Positions 58,072-64,000 of a stretch of 64,000 nucleotides of DNA are shown piece after piece. The position numbers and the translations under genes are program-made. The notes under the pieces are model-generated. The model searched no databases, was not told where the DNA came from, and worked only from the letters and a program-made list of their open reading frames with translations. The stretch comes from Candidatus Methanomethylophilaceae archaeon (GTDB lineage: Archaea > Thermoplasmatota > Thermoplasmata > Methanomassiliicoccales > Methanomethylophilaceae). Location: the NCBI GenBank assembly GCA_017540825.1, contig JAFYAH010000036.1:1-64000 (forward strand). The letters run 5' to 3'. Every line of letters starts with the position of its first letter. Positions within the stretch are counted from its first letter, which is position 1.

Positions 58072-58711
58072 GAATGAGGCCCTTGAGCGCAGGAGCTGCG
58101 AGCTGAGGGCGGAGCAGACGGAGGCGGGAAGCGAGCTGGTCGTGAACCCCGTGGTGTTCAACCAGCGGACAAGAATCCACGACTTCGACGAGGAGTACGA
58201 CGAGATGATAAGCGACAGGGCTGTGGACGCGAGGACCGACCTCAAGGACGTGCTGCTGTGCATCAACCACGAATACGACAAGATACCCTTAGCGAGGAGC
58301 AAGAACGGGAACGGGACCCTCAAGCTGTCCCAGGACGAGAGGGGGATGTATGCCAGGACCGTCCTGGACATCGGGAGGAACCCCGAGGCGGCGGCTCTCT
58401 ACTCGGCGGTGGACAGGGGCGACCTCACGGGCGCGAGCTTCATGTTCAGGGTCGACGCGGACCACTGGGAGGGCCTCGATTCATCCGTGCCTTTGAGGAT
58501 AATTGACCACATTAGTGTTATCCATGAGGTGTCCGTCGTCACATTCCCGGCGTACCCTCAGACCAGCGTGAGCGCGAGGAGCGCGGAGGAAACCGGGCCG
58601 TCGCCCCTGGAGGAAGCCAGGGCCAGAGCCAGGGCCGAGGAGGAAGCCGAGGCCAGGGCGAGGGAGCTGGAGCTGGCGAAAGCCAGAAACACGATCAAGG
58701 TGAAGCTATGA
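58055..58711 (+). CDS. HK97-type prohead protease
   Basis: 218 residues from ATG 58055, chosen because a GGAGG lies ten bases upstream; ATG 58031 is in frame. Catalytic His in C-I-N-H-E and Ser in G-A-S-F-M-F match the U35 family. E-V-S-V-V-T-F-P-A-Y-P is the family signature. The C-terminus is a charged A-R-A-R-A-E-E-E coiled coil. Confidence 0.9.
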   Translation: MTRKHENEALERRSCELRAEQTEAGSELVVNPVVFNQRTRIHDFDEEYDEMISDRAVDARTDLKDVLLCINHEYDKIPLARSKNGNGTLKLSQDERGMYARTVLDIGRNPEAAALYSAVDRGDLTGASFMFRVDADHWEGLDSSVPLRIIDHISVIHEVSVVTFPAYPQTSVSARSAEETGPSPLEEARARARAEEEAEARARELELAKARNTIKVKL

Positions 58712-59973
58712 AGGCATATCTCGAGAGCGTGGTCTCCAGGAAGGAGGCCCAGAAGGCGGAGCTCGCCAAGAGGTCCGCGGAGTCCGAGGACGTGGCGGAG
58801 CTCAGGTCCATCGGAAAGCAGATAGACACCATAAACGAGGAGATAGCGGAGGCCAGGGCCCAGCTCGCCAAGCTCGACGCCAAGCCCGCCTTCGACCCCA
58901 TGAAGGCCCTCGGCACCGTCGGGCAGAAGAGCGCCCCCGCCGAGGCCGACACCGGCAGCATGGAGTACAGGTCCGCCTTCAAGGAGTACGTCCAGCACGG
59001 CACCCCTTCGCCCCTCCTCAAGAGGTCCGACGACCGCGTCGTGTCCGGGGACCTCGGGGTCCTCGTCCCCCAGACCGTCATGGACCAGGTCATCACCGGG
59101 GTCGAGAAGGCATACGGCGTCCTCTACAACAGGGTCCGCAAGACCAACGTCAGGGGCGGCGTCAAGTACCCCACCGGCTCCTTCAGCGCCACCTTCCACA
59201 GGATGACCGAGGAGAGCACCGGCGCAAGCCCCAGCGACAGGCAGAACCCCGCCACCATCGGCTACGTCGAGTTCTCCTACAACCTGGGAGAGATACGCAT
59301 CGCGCAGTCCCTCGTGGCCGCCACCGTCGCCCTGCCCGTCTTCGAGCAGGAGCTCGCCAAGTGCATCGTCCAGACCTTCCTGAAGGCTATGGACTCCGAG
59401 ATCATGACCGGGACCGCCGCCAACCATCAGTGCGTCGGGATACTCACCGAGGCCGCCGCCTCGCCCTCCAGGATACCCGCAGGCAACACCGTCGAGTTCA
59501 CCGCGACCGAGGTCATGGACTGGAAGAAGTGGCAGAGCAAGCTCTTCGCCAAGATACCCATCGGGATGAGGGGCCTCAAGCCCGAGTTCGTCATGTCCGC
59601 CGGCACCTACGAGAGCGTCATCAAGAGCCTCGCCGACGACAACGACCGCCCGGTCTACTACGAGACGTTCAACCCGGTCGACGGCGCCGAGACCGCGACC
59701 TTCAAGGGCAGGGAGGTCGTCTTCTGCGAGGAGGACGTCTTCAAGACCTTCGGCGACATCAGCGTCTCCGTCAGCTCCACCGACAGCCCCTACTTCGGGA
59801 TGCTGTGGGTGCCCGACCAGGCCTACGCCATCAACAGCAACCTCGAGTTCTACGTCAAGAGGTACTTCGACGAGGAGAAGAACGAGTACGTGGACAAGGC
59901 CTTGGTCATCAACGACGGCAAGGTCCTCGACGGAAGCATGATCTACCTGCTCAAGAAGGTAGCCAGCAGCTGA
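58708..59973 (+). CDS. Major capsid protein (HK97 fold)
   Basis: 421 residues. The N-terminal ~100 residues form a coiled-coil delta/scaffold domain (I-N-E-E-I-A-E-A-R-A-Q-L) likely removed by the protease. The mature HK97 fold follows with L-V-P-Q-T-V-M-D-Q-V, Y-P-T-G-S-F and G-T-A-A-N-H-Q-C-V-G-I-L. Codon use is strongly C-ending, as expected for a highly expressed gene. Confidence 0.92.
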   Translation: MKAYLESVVSRKEAQKAELAKRSAESEDVAELRSIGKQIDTINEEIAEARAQLAKLDAKPAFDPMKALGTVGQKSAPAEADTGSMEYRSAFKEYVQHGTPSPLLKRSDDRVVSGDLGVLVPQTVMDQVITGVEKAYGVLYNRVRKTNVRGGVKYPTGSFSATFHRMTEESTGASPSDRQNPATIGYVEFSYNLGEIRIAQSLVAATVALPVFEQELAKCIVQTFLKAMDSEIMTGTAANHQCVGILTEAAASPSRIPAGNTVEFTATEVMDWKKWQSKLFAKIPIGMRGLKPEFVMSAGTYESVIKSLADDNDRPVYYETFNPVDGAETATFKGREVVFCEEDVFKTFGDISVSVSSTDSPYFGMLWVPDQAYAINSNLEFYVKRYFDEEKNEYVDKALVINDGKVLDGSMIYLLKKVASS

Positions 59974-59983
59974 GGCGGTCCGG

Positions 59984-60259
59984 ATGGCGGTCGACATCGT
60001 GAGCGAGTGCAAGACCCGGCTGGGAATCACCGGGGGCTACCACGACAGCCTCATCGCGGCCTACGCCGAGGACGCCCGCGCCTACCTGATGGACGCGGGA
60101 GTGCCCCAGGAGGTCGCATACGGGGAGGACGCCGTCGGATGCATAGCCCGCGGGGTCGCGGACCTCTGGAACCTGGGCGCGGGGGACGGCAAGCTGTCCT
60201 CCGTGTTCATGCAGAGGGCCATCCAGCTCGCCACCGTCAGCAGGGAGGGGTCCGAGTGA
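59984..60259 (+). CDS. Head-tail connector (gp6-like)
   Basis: 91 residues, helical: E-C-K-T-R-L-G-I and H-D-S-L-I-A-A-Y-A-E-D-A, typical of HK97 gp6-like DNA packaging connectors. Preceded by GAGGCGGTCCGGATGG, a variant of the junction motif seen in the mini-protein array. Confidence 0.8.
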   Translation: MAVDIVSECKTRLGITGGYHDSLIAAYAEDARAYLMDAGVPQEVAYGEDAVGCIARGVADLWNLGAGDGKLSSVFMQRAIQLATVSREGSE

Positions 60260-60573
60260 TAACCCTCACGGCCAAGGGCCTCGTCGCAAGCATGGACAGC
60301 CAGTAGCTCGTCTCCGGACAGCCCTACTCCCTGGCCGTCTCCCTCGACTCCACGTGGGCCGGGAGGGACGCCAGCGTGAGGCTGGACTGGGGCGACGGGC
60401 ACGCCGACTACGCCGTGTCCGGCGGGTCCGCCACCGTGACCGTCCCCCAGGGCGTCGCGTCGGTTGACGTCGGCGTCGTGGCGGGGAGGCTGGCCACCAC
60501 CGACCGCGCCCACGTCAGGGTCCTGCCGTCCATCCTGGACCTCACCAGGGCCTCGGCGGAGGCCGACCTGTAA
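60256..60573 (+). CDS. Virion protein with in-frame TAG (possible pyrrolysine)
   Basis: 106 codons from GTG 60256 in a GTGA overlap, ending TAA. Codon 17 (60304-60306) is TAG. The translated domain S-M-D-S-Q-(TAG)-L-V-S-G-Q-P-Y-S-L-A aligns with S-S-D-R-I-V-A-G-N-T-Y-A-V-A in the next gene, and both continue L-D-S-x-W-x-G. Homology thus begins before and continues after the TAG. Without readthrough only 16 residues form. Role: small beta-sandwich head or tail protein, inferred from position. Confidence 0.6.
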
Positions 60574-60586
60574 GGAGGCATGAAAG

Positions 60587-61966
60587 ATGACAGAATCGAC
60601 ATTCAAGGCCAAGGACCGCCTGGCGCACTTCGCCTCGTCCGACAGGATCGTGGCGGGCAACACCTACGCGGTGGCCCTGGACCTGGACTCGGAGTGGACC
60701 GGCTCCCTCTACATGAGGGTGCGCTTCGGGAGCTTCTACTACGACATCCCGTTCGCGTCCAGCGCGTCCACCGTTTCCGTCCAGATGCCCGTCGGCTACG
60801 CCGCGGTCGGCATCGGCATCTTCTCCGAGGCCCTCCAGATATGCACAAGCGAGGCCCGCGTGGACCTGGAGAGGAGCATCCTGGAGGCCGGCGAGAACGT
60901 CGTCGAGTTCGACTCCGAGCTGTACGAGCAGTGGGAGAATGAGACGACCGAGCTCCTGACCGACGCCGAGTTCGACGCGACCTCGACCAAGCCCGTCCAG
61001 AACGCGACCATCACCGCGTGGAAGGCCACCGTGGCCCTGGACAGCGCGGTGGTCCACAAGGCCGGGGCGGAGGACGTCGCAGGCGCGAAGACGTTCACCA
61101 GCGACCTCACGGTCCACGAGAACGTGCCCTTCGTCAACATCAGGACGTCCAGGGGCGACCAGTCCAGGAACGAGCGCTACGGCGCGCTGAGGTACCTGAT
61201 CCTGCCCGAGGGGACGACATCCCCCGTCGAGCACGCCTACATGGACGTCTACAGCTACCAGGACAACCCCCGCGTCGCCCAGCGCATGAGGGTCTACAAC
61301 CACGGCAGGAGCGCCCACGCGGACCTCGGGATCGTGGCCAAGGACCTCGACGCCCCGACCAACCCCGGCGCGTGCTACATGAGCGGGACGTCCTACTACC
61401 CGGAGAGCGGGGTGCCTTCCGAGAACGTGCTCGTCACCGAGGGGATGCTCGCCGCCGACCCCCAGGTGGTCCACACCACCGGCAACGAGGAGGTCGCCGG
61501 GGAGAAGACCTTCAGCGGGACCGTGAGGTTCAACGGCTTGGTCTACGCCGACAGGCTCCGCCAGGGGTACGCGTCCACGACGCTGAGCACCGCCCACGGC
61601 CAGTGGCATCGCCTCTACGAGTTCGCGGGGTCCGGCCAGCTGGAGCGCTACCGCATCGAGATGGACGACCTCAGGAGCCTGGGGAGGCCCACGGTCACCC
61701 TGGACGTGCTCTACAGGCCCAACAGCAGCCAGCTCGAGGGCAGGCTGTCCTCGGGGGAGGCGCCCATAAGGCTGGCCCGCAGGACCTCCGACGGGGCCGT
61801 CGAGGTGTGGCTACAGATCGTGAGGCAGGGAGGGACCAACCCCTCGTGGGTCGGCCAGGCGTCCCTGCAGTACGGCGACGCACTCAAGGGCTACACCGGA
61901 GTCAGCGGAGAGTCCGGCCCCGCCGTGGGAGAGGCATACGACAAGGTCGTGGAGGTGACCGCATGA
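60587..61966 (+). CDS. Fibre/decoration protein with paralogous N-terminal domain
   Basis: 459 residues. The N-terminal ~100 residues are paralogous to the preceding gene. Two tail-fibre-type repeats follow: G-A-E-D-V-A-G-A-K-T-F (~165) and G-N-E-E-V-A-G-E-K-T-F (~303), the second introducing a C-terminal beta domain. Such V-A-G-x-K-T-F repeats occur in phage fibres. Receptor unknown. Confidence 0.65.
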   Translation: MTESTFKAKDRLAHFASSDRIVAGNTYAVALDLDSEWTGSLYMRVRFGSFYYDIPFASSASTVSVQMPVGYAAVGIGIFSEALQICTSEARVDLERSILEAGENVVEFDSELYEQWENETTELLTDAEFDATSTKPVQNATITAWKATVALDSAVVHKAGAEDVAGAKTFTSDLTVHENVPFVNIRTSRGDQSRNERYGALRYLILPEGTTSPVEHAYMDVYSYQDNPRVAQRMRVYNHGRSAHADLGIVAKDLDAPTNPGACYMSGTSYYPESGVPSENVLVTEGMLAADPQVVHTTGNEEVAGEKTFSGTVRFNGLVYADRLRQGYASTTLSTAHGQWHRLYEFAGSGQLERYRIEMDDLRSLGRPTVTLDVLYRPNSSQLEGRLSSGEAPIRLARRTSDGAVEVWLQIVRQGGTNPSWVGQASLQYGDALKGYTGVSGESGPAVGEAYDKVVEVTA

Positions 61967-62196
61967 AGGCGCTCGTCAACCAGAGGACCGGCGAGGTCTA
62001 CTGGGAGGACGGCTGGCTACCCTGGATAAGCAGGGCCACCGGCCTCCCGCTGGCCCTCAGGAGCAGGGGCTACGCCTACTGCGCCGAGGCGACCAGCGAG
62101 AACGCCGCCGACTACACCGTGTCGGAGGTCCGCGAGGAGGACGAGGACGGCTTCGAGGTCGTCCGCCTCGTCGCAGTGCAGAGGGCGGAGGAATGA
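61963..62196 (+). CDS. Small virion-module protein
   Basis: 77 residues; W-E-D-G-W-L-P-W-I-S at the N-terminus and an acidic beta-like C-terminus. ATGA overlaps on both sides. Family not recognised. Confidence 0.6.
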   Translation: MKALVNQRTGEVYWEDGWLPWISRATGLPLALRSRGYAYCAEATSENAADYTVSEVREEDEDGFEVVRLVAVQRAEE

Positions 62197-63323
62197 CCGC
62201 CTTCAGCCCGTCCGGGCCGTTCGTCGTGCCGATGACGCTCCTGACGACCTCGACGTCCAAGGTCAACGGCGTGCCGGTCAAGGCCCGCGCCGAGGGCAGG
62301 ACGGTCTACTGCTCGTTCAGGACGTTCGGGGGCACCGAGAGGGAGCAGGACGGGCTGACCGTGGTCGAGGACACCGCCGTGGTGCAGACCTGGTACGGCC
62401 CCGACGTCCAGGCGGCCGACGCCCTCCGCATGGAGCCCGACGGCTCCGTGTGGGAGATCCTCGGCACGCCGGAGGACGTGGGGATGCGCCACCAGTGGAT
62501 GCAGATGAAGGTCCGCAGGGCCAGAGGGGGCGCGCGACGTGGCCAAGAAGTCCAAGAAGGCCACCCGCACCTACCTCTCGGTGAACGGGATCCCGGAGAT
62601 GGTGGACCGCATCGAGAAGGTGTTCGGCGACGCGAAGGAGCCTCTTGCCCGCGCCTACAAGAAGGGCATGGAGAACCCCGAGATGATAATCAAGGAGTGG
62701 TTCGACGTGCTCCACCGCAGGACCGGGAGGACCTTCCGCTCGTACTACGACGGCCGCCTCGTCTGGCAGAAGGACGGCTATGCGGTGTACCGCTACGGCT
62801 TCGACAGGCAGAAGGGCGGGCTGACCGCCGTTTTCTTCGAGTACGGAACGCCGAGGATCAAGCCCGAGTTCGTCATGTACTACGCGGTACACGACTACAT
62901 CGACGTCATAGAGAGCGAGCTGATGGGAGAGCTCATGTCCATCGCCAGGAAGAAGGGGCTGGTCGAATGACCTGGGAGGCGCTGGAGCAGGTGCTGGAGG
63001 CCACCGGCCTGGAGTACGCCCGCCAAGGCTCGTATGCCGAGGCCGGCGAGCTCCCCGCGAGCTTCTGGACCTTCTGGAACGTCGAGACCCCGGAGGAAGC
63101 CTTCTACGACGACATCCCGACCCGCGCCGTCTGGCGCTGGCAGGTGTACTACTACACCAAGGACCCCGCGACCCTCTACTCCGCGATGGACTCCCTCCTG
63201 GCCGGCGCCAGGGAGGCGGGGTTCGTCCCGGAGGGCAGGGCGTGGGACATCGACGCGGGCGAGCCGGGATACGTCGGCAGGACGGTCAGGCTCGCCTACA
63301 TGGAAGACCTGCAAACGACTTAA
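62193..63323 (+). CDS. Head-tail adaptor/closure protein, frame open into the gene at 62967
   Basis: The first ~115 residues (L-T-T-S-T-S-K-V-N-G, Y-C-S-F-R-T-F-G-G-T-E) resemble head-closure proteins and end near M-Q-M-K-V-R-R-A-R-G. No stop follows. The frame continues as low-complexity sequence under the gene at 62539 and merges with that of 62967. Confidence 0.6.
   Translation: MTAFSPSGPFVVPMTLLTTSTSKVNGVPVKARAEGRTVYCSFRTFGGTEREQDGLTVVEDTAVVQTWYGPDVQAADALRMEPDGSVWEILGTPEDVGMRHQWMQMKVRRARGGARRGQEVQEGHPHLPLGERDPGDGGPHREGVRRREGASCPRLQEGHGEPRDDNQGVVRRAPPQDREDLPLVLRRPPRLAEGRLCGVPLRLRQAEGRADRRFLRVRNAEDQARVRHVLRGTRLHRRHRERADGRAHVHRQEEGAGRMTWEALEQVLEATGLEYARQGSYAEAGELPASFWTFWNVETPEEAFYDDIPTRAVWRWQVYYYTKDPATLYSAMDSLLAGAREAGFVPEGRAWDIDAGEPGYVGRTVRLAYMEDLQTT
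62539..62970 (+). CDS. HK97 gp10-like head-tail protein
   Basis: 143 residues from GTG 62539. The basic N-terminus (K-K-S-K-K-A-T-R) and the core R-T-G-R-T-F-R-S, F-F-E-Y-G-T-P-R-I-K-P-E-F match gp10-like neck proteins. ATGA overlap with the next gene. Confidence 0.7.
   Translation: MAKKSKKATRTYLSVNGIPEMVDRIEKVFGDAKEPLARAYKKGMENPEMIIKEWFDVLHRRTGRTFRSYYDGRLVWQKDGYAVYRYGFDRQKGGLTAVFFEYGTPRIKPEFVMYYAVHDYIDVIESELMGELMSIARKKGLVE
62967..63323 (+). CDS. Tail terminator/completion-like protein
   Basis: 118 residues from ATG 62967. Y-A-R-Q-G-S-Y, F-W-T-F-W-N and W-R-W-Q-V-Y-Y-Y are typical of tail-completion proteins placed before the tail tube. It ends TAA. Confidence 0.7.
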   Translation: MTWEALEQVLEATGLEYARQGSYAEAGELPASFWTFWNVETPEEAFYDDIPTRAVWRWQVYYYTKDPATLYSAMDSLLAGAREAGFVPEGRAWDIDAGEPGYVGRTVRLAYMEDLQTT

Positions 63324-63340
63324 GATATCGAGGCATAAAA

Positions 63341-63940
63341 ATGACAGCCATAACAGAGTACAGAGGCGTCAAGAACCTCGTCTACGCCGAGGTCACCGCC
63401 GACACCGAGAACGCATACACCACCGGGACCGTCAAGCCCCTCGCGGGCGTGGCGACCATATCCAAGGCCACATCCTCCAGCGCGGAGGCCCACTACTACG
63501 ACAACGCGCCCAAGATCGTCATCACCAGCCAGGGCTCCGACGAGGTCACGCTGACCGTCAGCGCCATCCCCCTGGAGACCTACGCCGACATAACCGGCCA
63601 GCAGTGGGACTCCGAGCACGGGTGCGTCATCGAGGGCCCCAGGACGCAGAAGAGCTTCGCGATCGGCTACGAGACCAAGAGGACCGACGGGTCCAAGGTC
63701 TACGTCTGGAGGCTCAAAGGGGCCTTCTCGATACCCGACCAGGAGTCGAGCACCGAGAACGACGGCACCGACGCCAGCGGGCAGGAGATCACCTACACCG
63801 GGGTCGAGACCGTCTATGCGTTCACCAGCACCGGCAAGGGCGCGAGGTCCGTGGTCGTCGACGACAGCCTCGGCCTGGCCCAGACCGGGACCTGGTTCGC
63901 CGCCGTCGTGACCCCCGACACCATCGCCACCAGGACGTGA
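63341..63940 (+). CDS. Major tail tube protein
   Basis: 199 residues. Y-R-G-V-K-N-L-V-Y-A-E-V at the start, a central repeated beta pattern and F-A-I-G-Y-E-T-K match phi13-type major tail proteins. It has its own ribosome site after a 17-base gap. Indicates a long-tailed virion. Confidence 0.8.
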   Translation: MTAITEYRGVKNLVYAEVTADTENAYTTGTVKPLAGVATISKATSSSAEAHYYDNAPKIVITSQGSDEVTLTVSAIPLETYADITGQQWDSEHGCVIEGPRTQKSFAIGYETKRTDGSKVYVWRLKGAFSIPDQESSTENDGTDASGQEITYTGVETVYAFTSTGKGARSVVVDDSLGLAQTGTWFAAVVTPDTIATRT

Positions 63941-63945
63941 GGACG

Positions 63946-64000
63946 ATGAGGACGGCTCTCACAGTCAGGGGCGCGGGCGGCGCGGAGAAGGTCTACGAGG
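63946..64000 (+). CDS. Start of the next tail gene (3' end outside window)
   Basis: 18 codons from ATG 63946 (M-R-T-A-L-T-V-R-G). Position after the tail tube suggests a tail assembly chaperone; the sequence shown is too short to confirm. Confidence 0.4.
   Translation, partial: MRTALTVRGAGGAEKVYE

Larger units (their letters stand above)
42286..64000 (+). mobile_element. Head-tail provirus with HK97-type capsid (right end outside window)
   Basis: About 45 co-directional, tightly overlapping genes: ERF recombinase, zinc-ribbon and winged-helix mini-proteins, DNA methyltransferase, small and large terminase, portal, prohead protease, HK97 capsid, connectors, fibre and tail tube. The order from terminase to tail is that of tailed dsDNA viruses (Caudoviricetes). 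The left boundary is approximate. Integrase, lysogeny repressor, tape measure and lysis genes are not in the window, and the element continues to the right. Confidence 0.93.

Noticed and set aside
1-64000. CRISPR arrays, insertion sequences, integrase and pyl genes
   Set aside because: I looked for them and saw none; pylT/pylS, if present, must lie elsewhere in the genome.

Overview
The window is GC-rich archaeal DNA. The ribosomal proteins, polymerase B, Kae1, RIO1, aIF1A, fibrillarin and Pus10 are of archaeal type, TATA boxes sit about 26 bases before start sites, a 5S rRNA gene stands alone, and the tRNA-Leu encodes CCA. Together with BspA-type leucine-rich surface repeats and near-absence of TAG as a stop, this fits a Methanomassiliicoccales methanogen (inference), a group known to decode TAG as pyrrolysine.

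1-3.6 kb: 3' part of a leucine-rich-repeat surface protein and a poorly coding stretch. 3.6-6.4 kb: Kae1, a DHH/RecJ-like protein and ribosomal protein S15. 6.5-19.0 kb: an unusual island of two zinc-ribbon P-loop GTPases, an Hsp70, a GAP1-like protein, an Hsp70 fused to a vWA domain, a large zinc-ribbon/fibronectin-like protein with a possible J-like N-terminus, and a GrpE-like exchange factor. It looks like a dedicated chaperone-GTPase system. 19.1-30.3 kb: NUDIX, FlpA, 5S rRNA, NADP phosphatase/NAD kinase, JAMM protease, degenerate phosphohexomutase, tRNA-Leu, TauE-type exporter, ThiI-like protein, XRE regulator and an ABC export operon. 30.5-40.3 kb: informational genes (L15e, PolB, YchF, KsgA, DUF655, RpoF, L21e, Pus10, Dim2-type KH, RIO1, aIF1A) and tRNA-Glu. 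40.3-42.2 kb: a HAD-like protein and a PurN-like formyltransferase.

42.3-64 kb (continuing past the end): an HK97-type head-tail provirus, all genes on the + strand, nearly all joined by ATGA or GTGA stop/start overlaps. Early part: ERF annealing protein, many zinc-ribbon mini-proteins and about eleven winged-helix mini-proteins. Middle: ParB-methyltransferase, small terminase, a second ParB, a radical SAM enzyme and large terminase. Late: portal, protease, capsid, connectors, fibre and tail tube. No integrase, repressor or attachment site is visible in the window.

The main novelty is that four provirus genes (43338, 47434, 50161, 60256) are each interrupted by one in-frame TAG while coding character, and in three of them homology to sister genes, continues across it. 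No confidently assigned gene uses TAG as its terminator except possibly one provirus gene. The simplest reading is that the virus exploits the host's pyrrolysine decoding of TAG.
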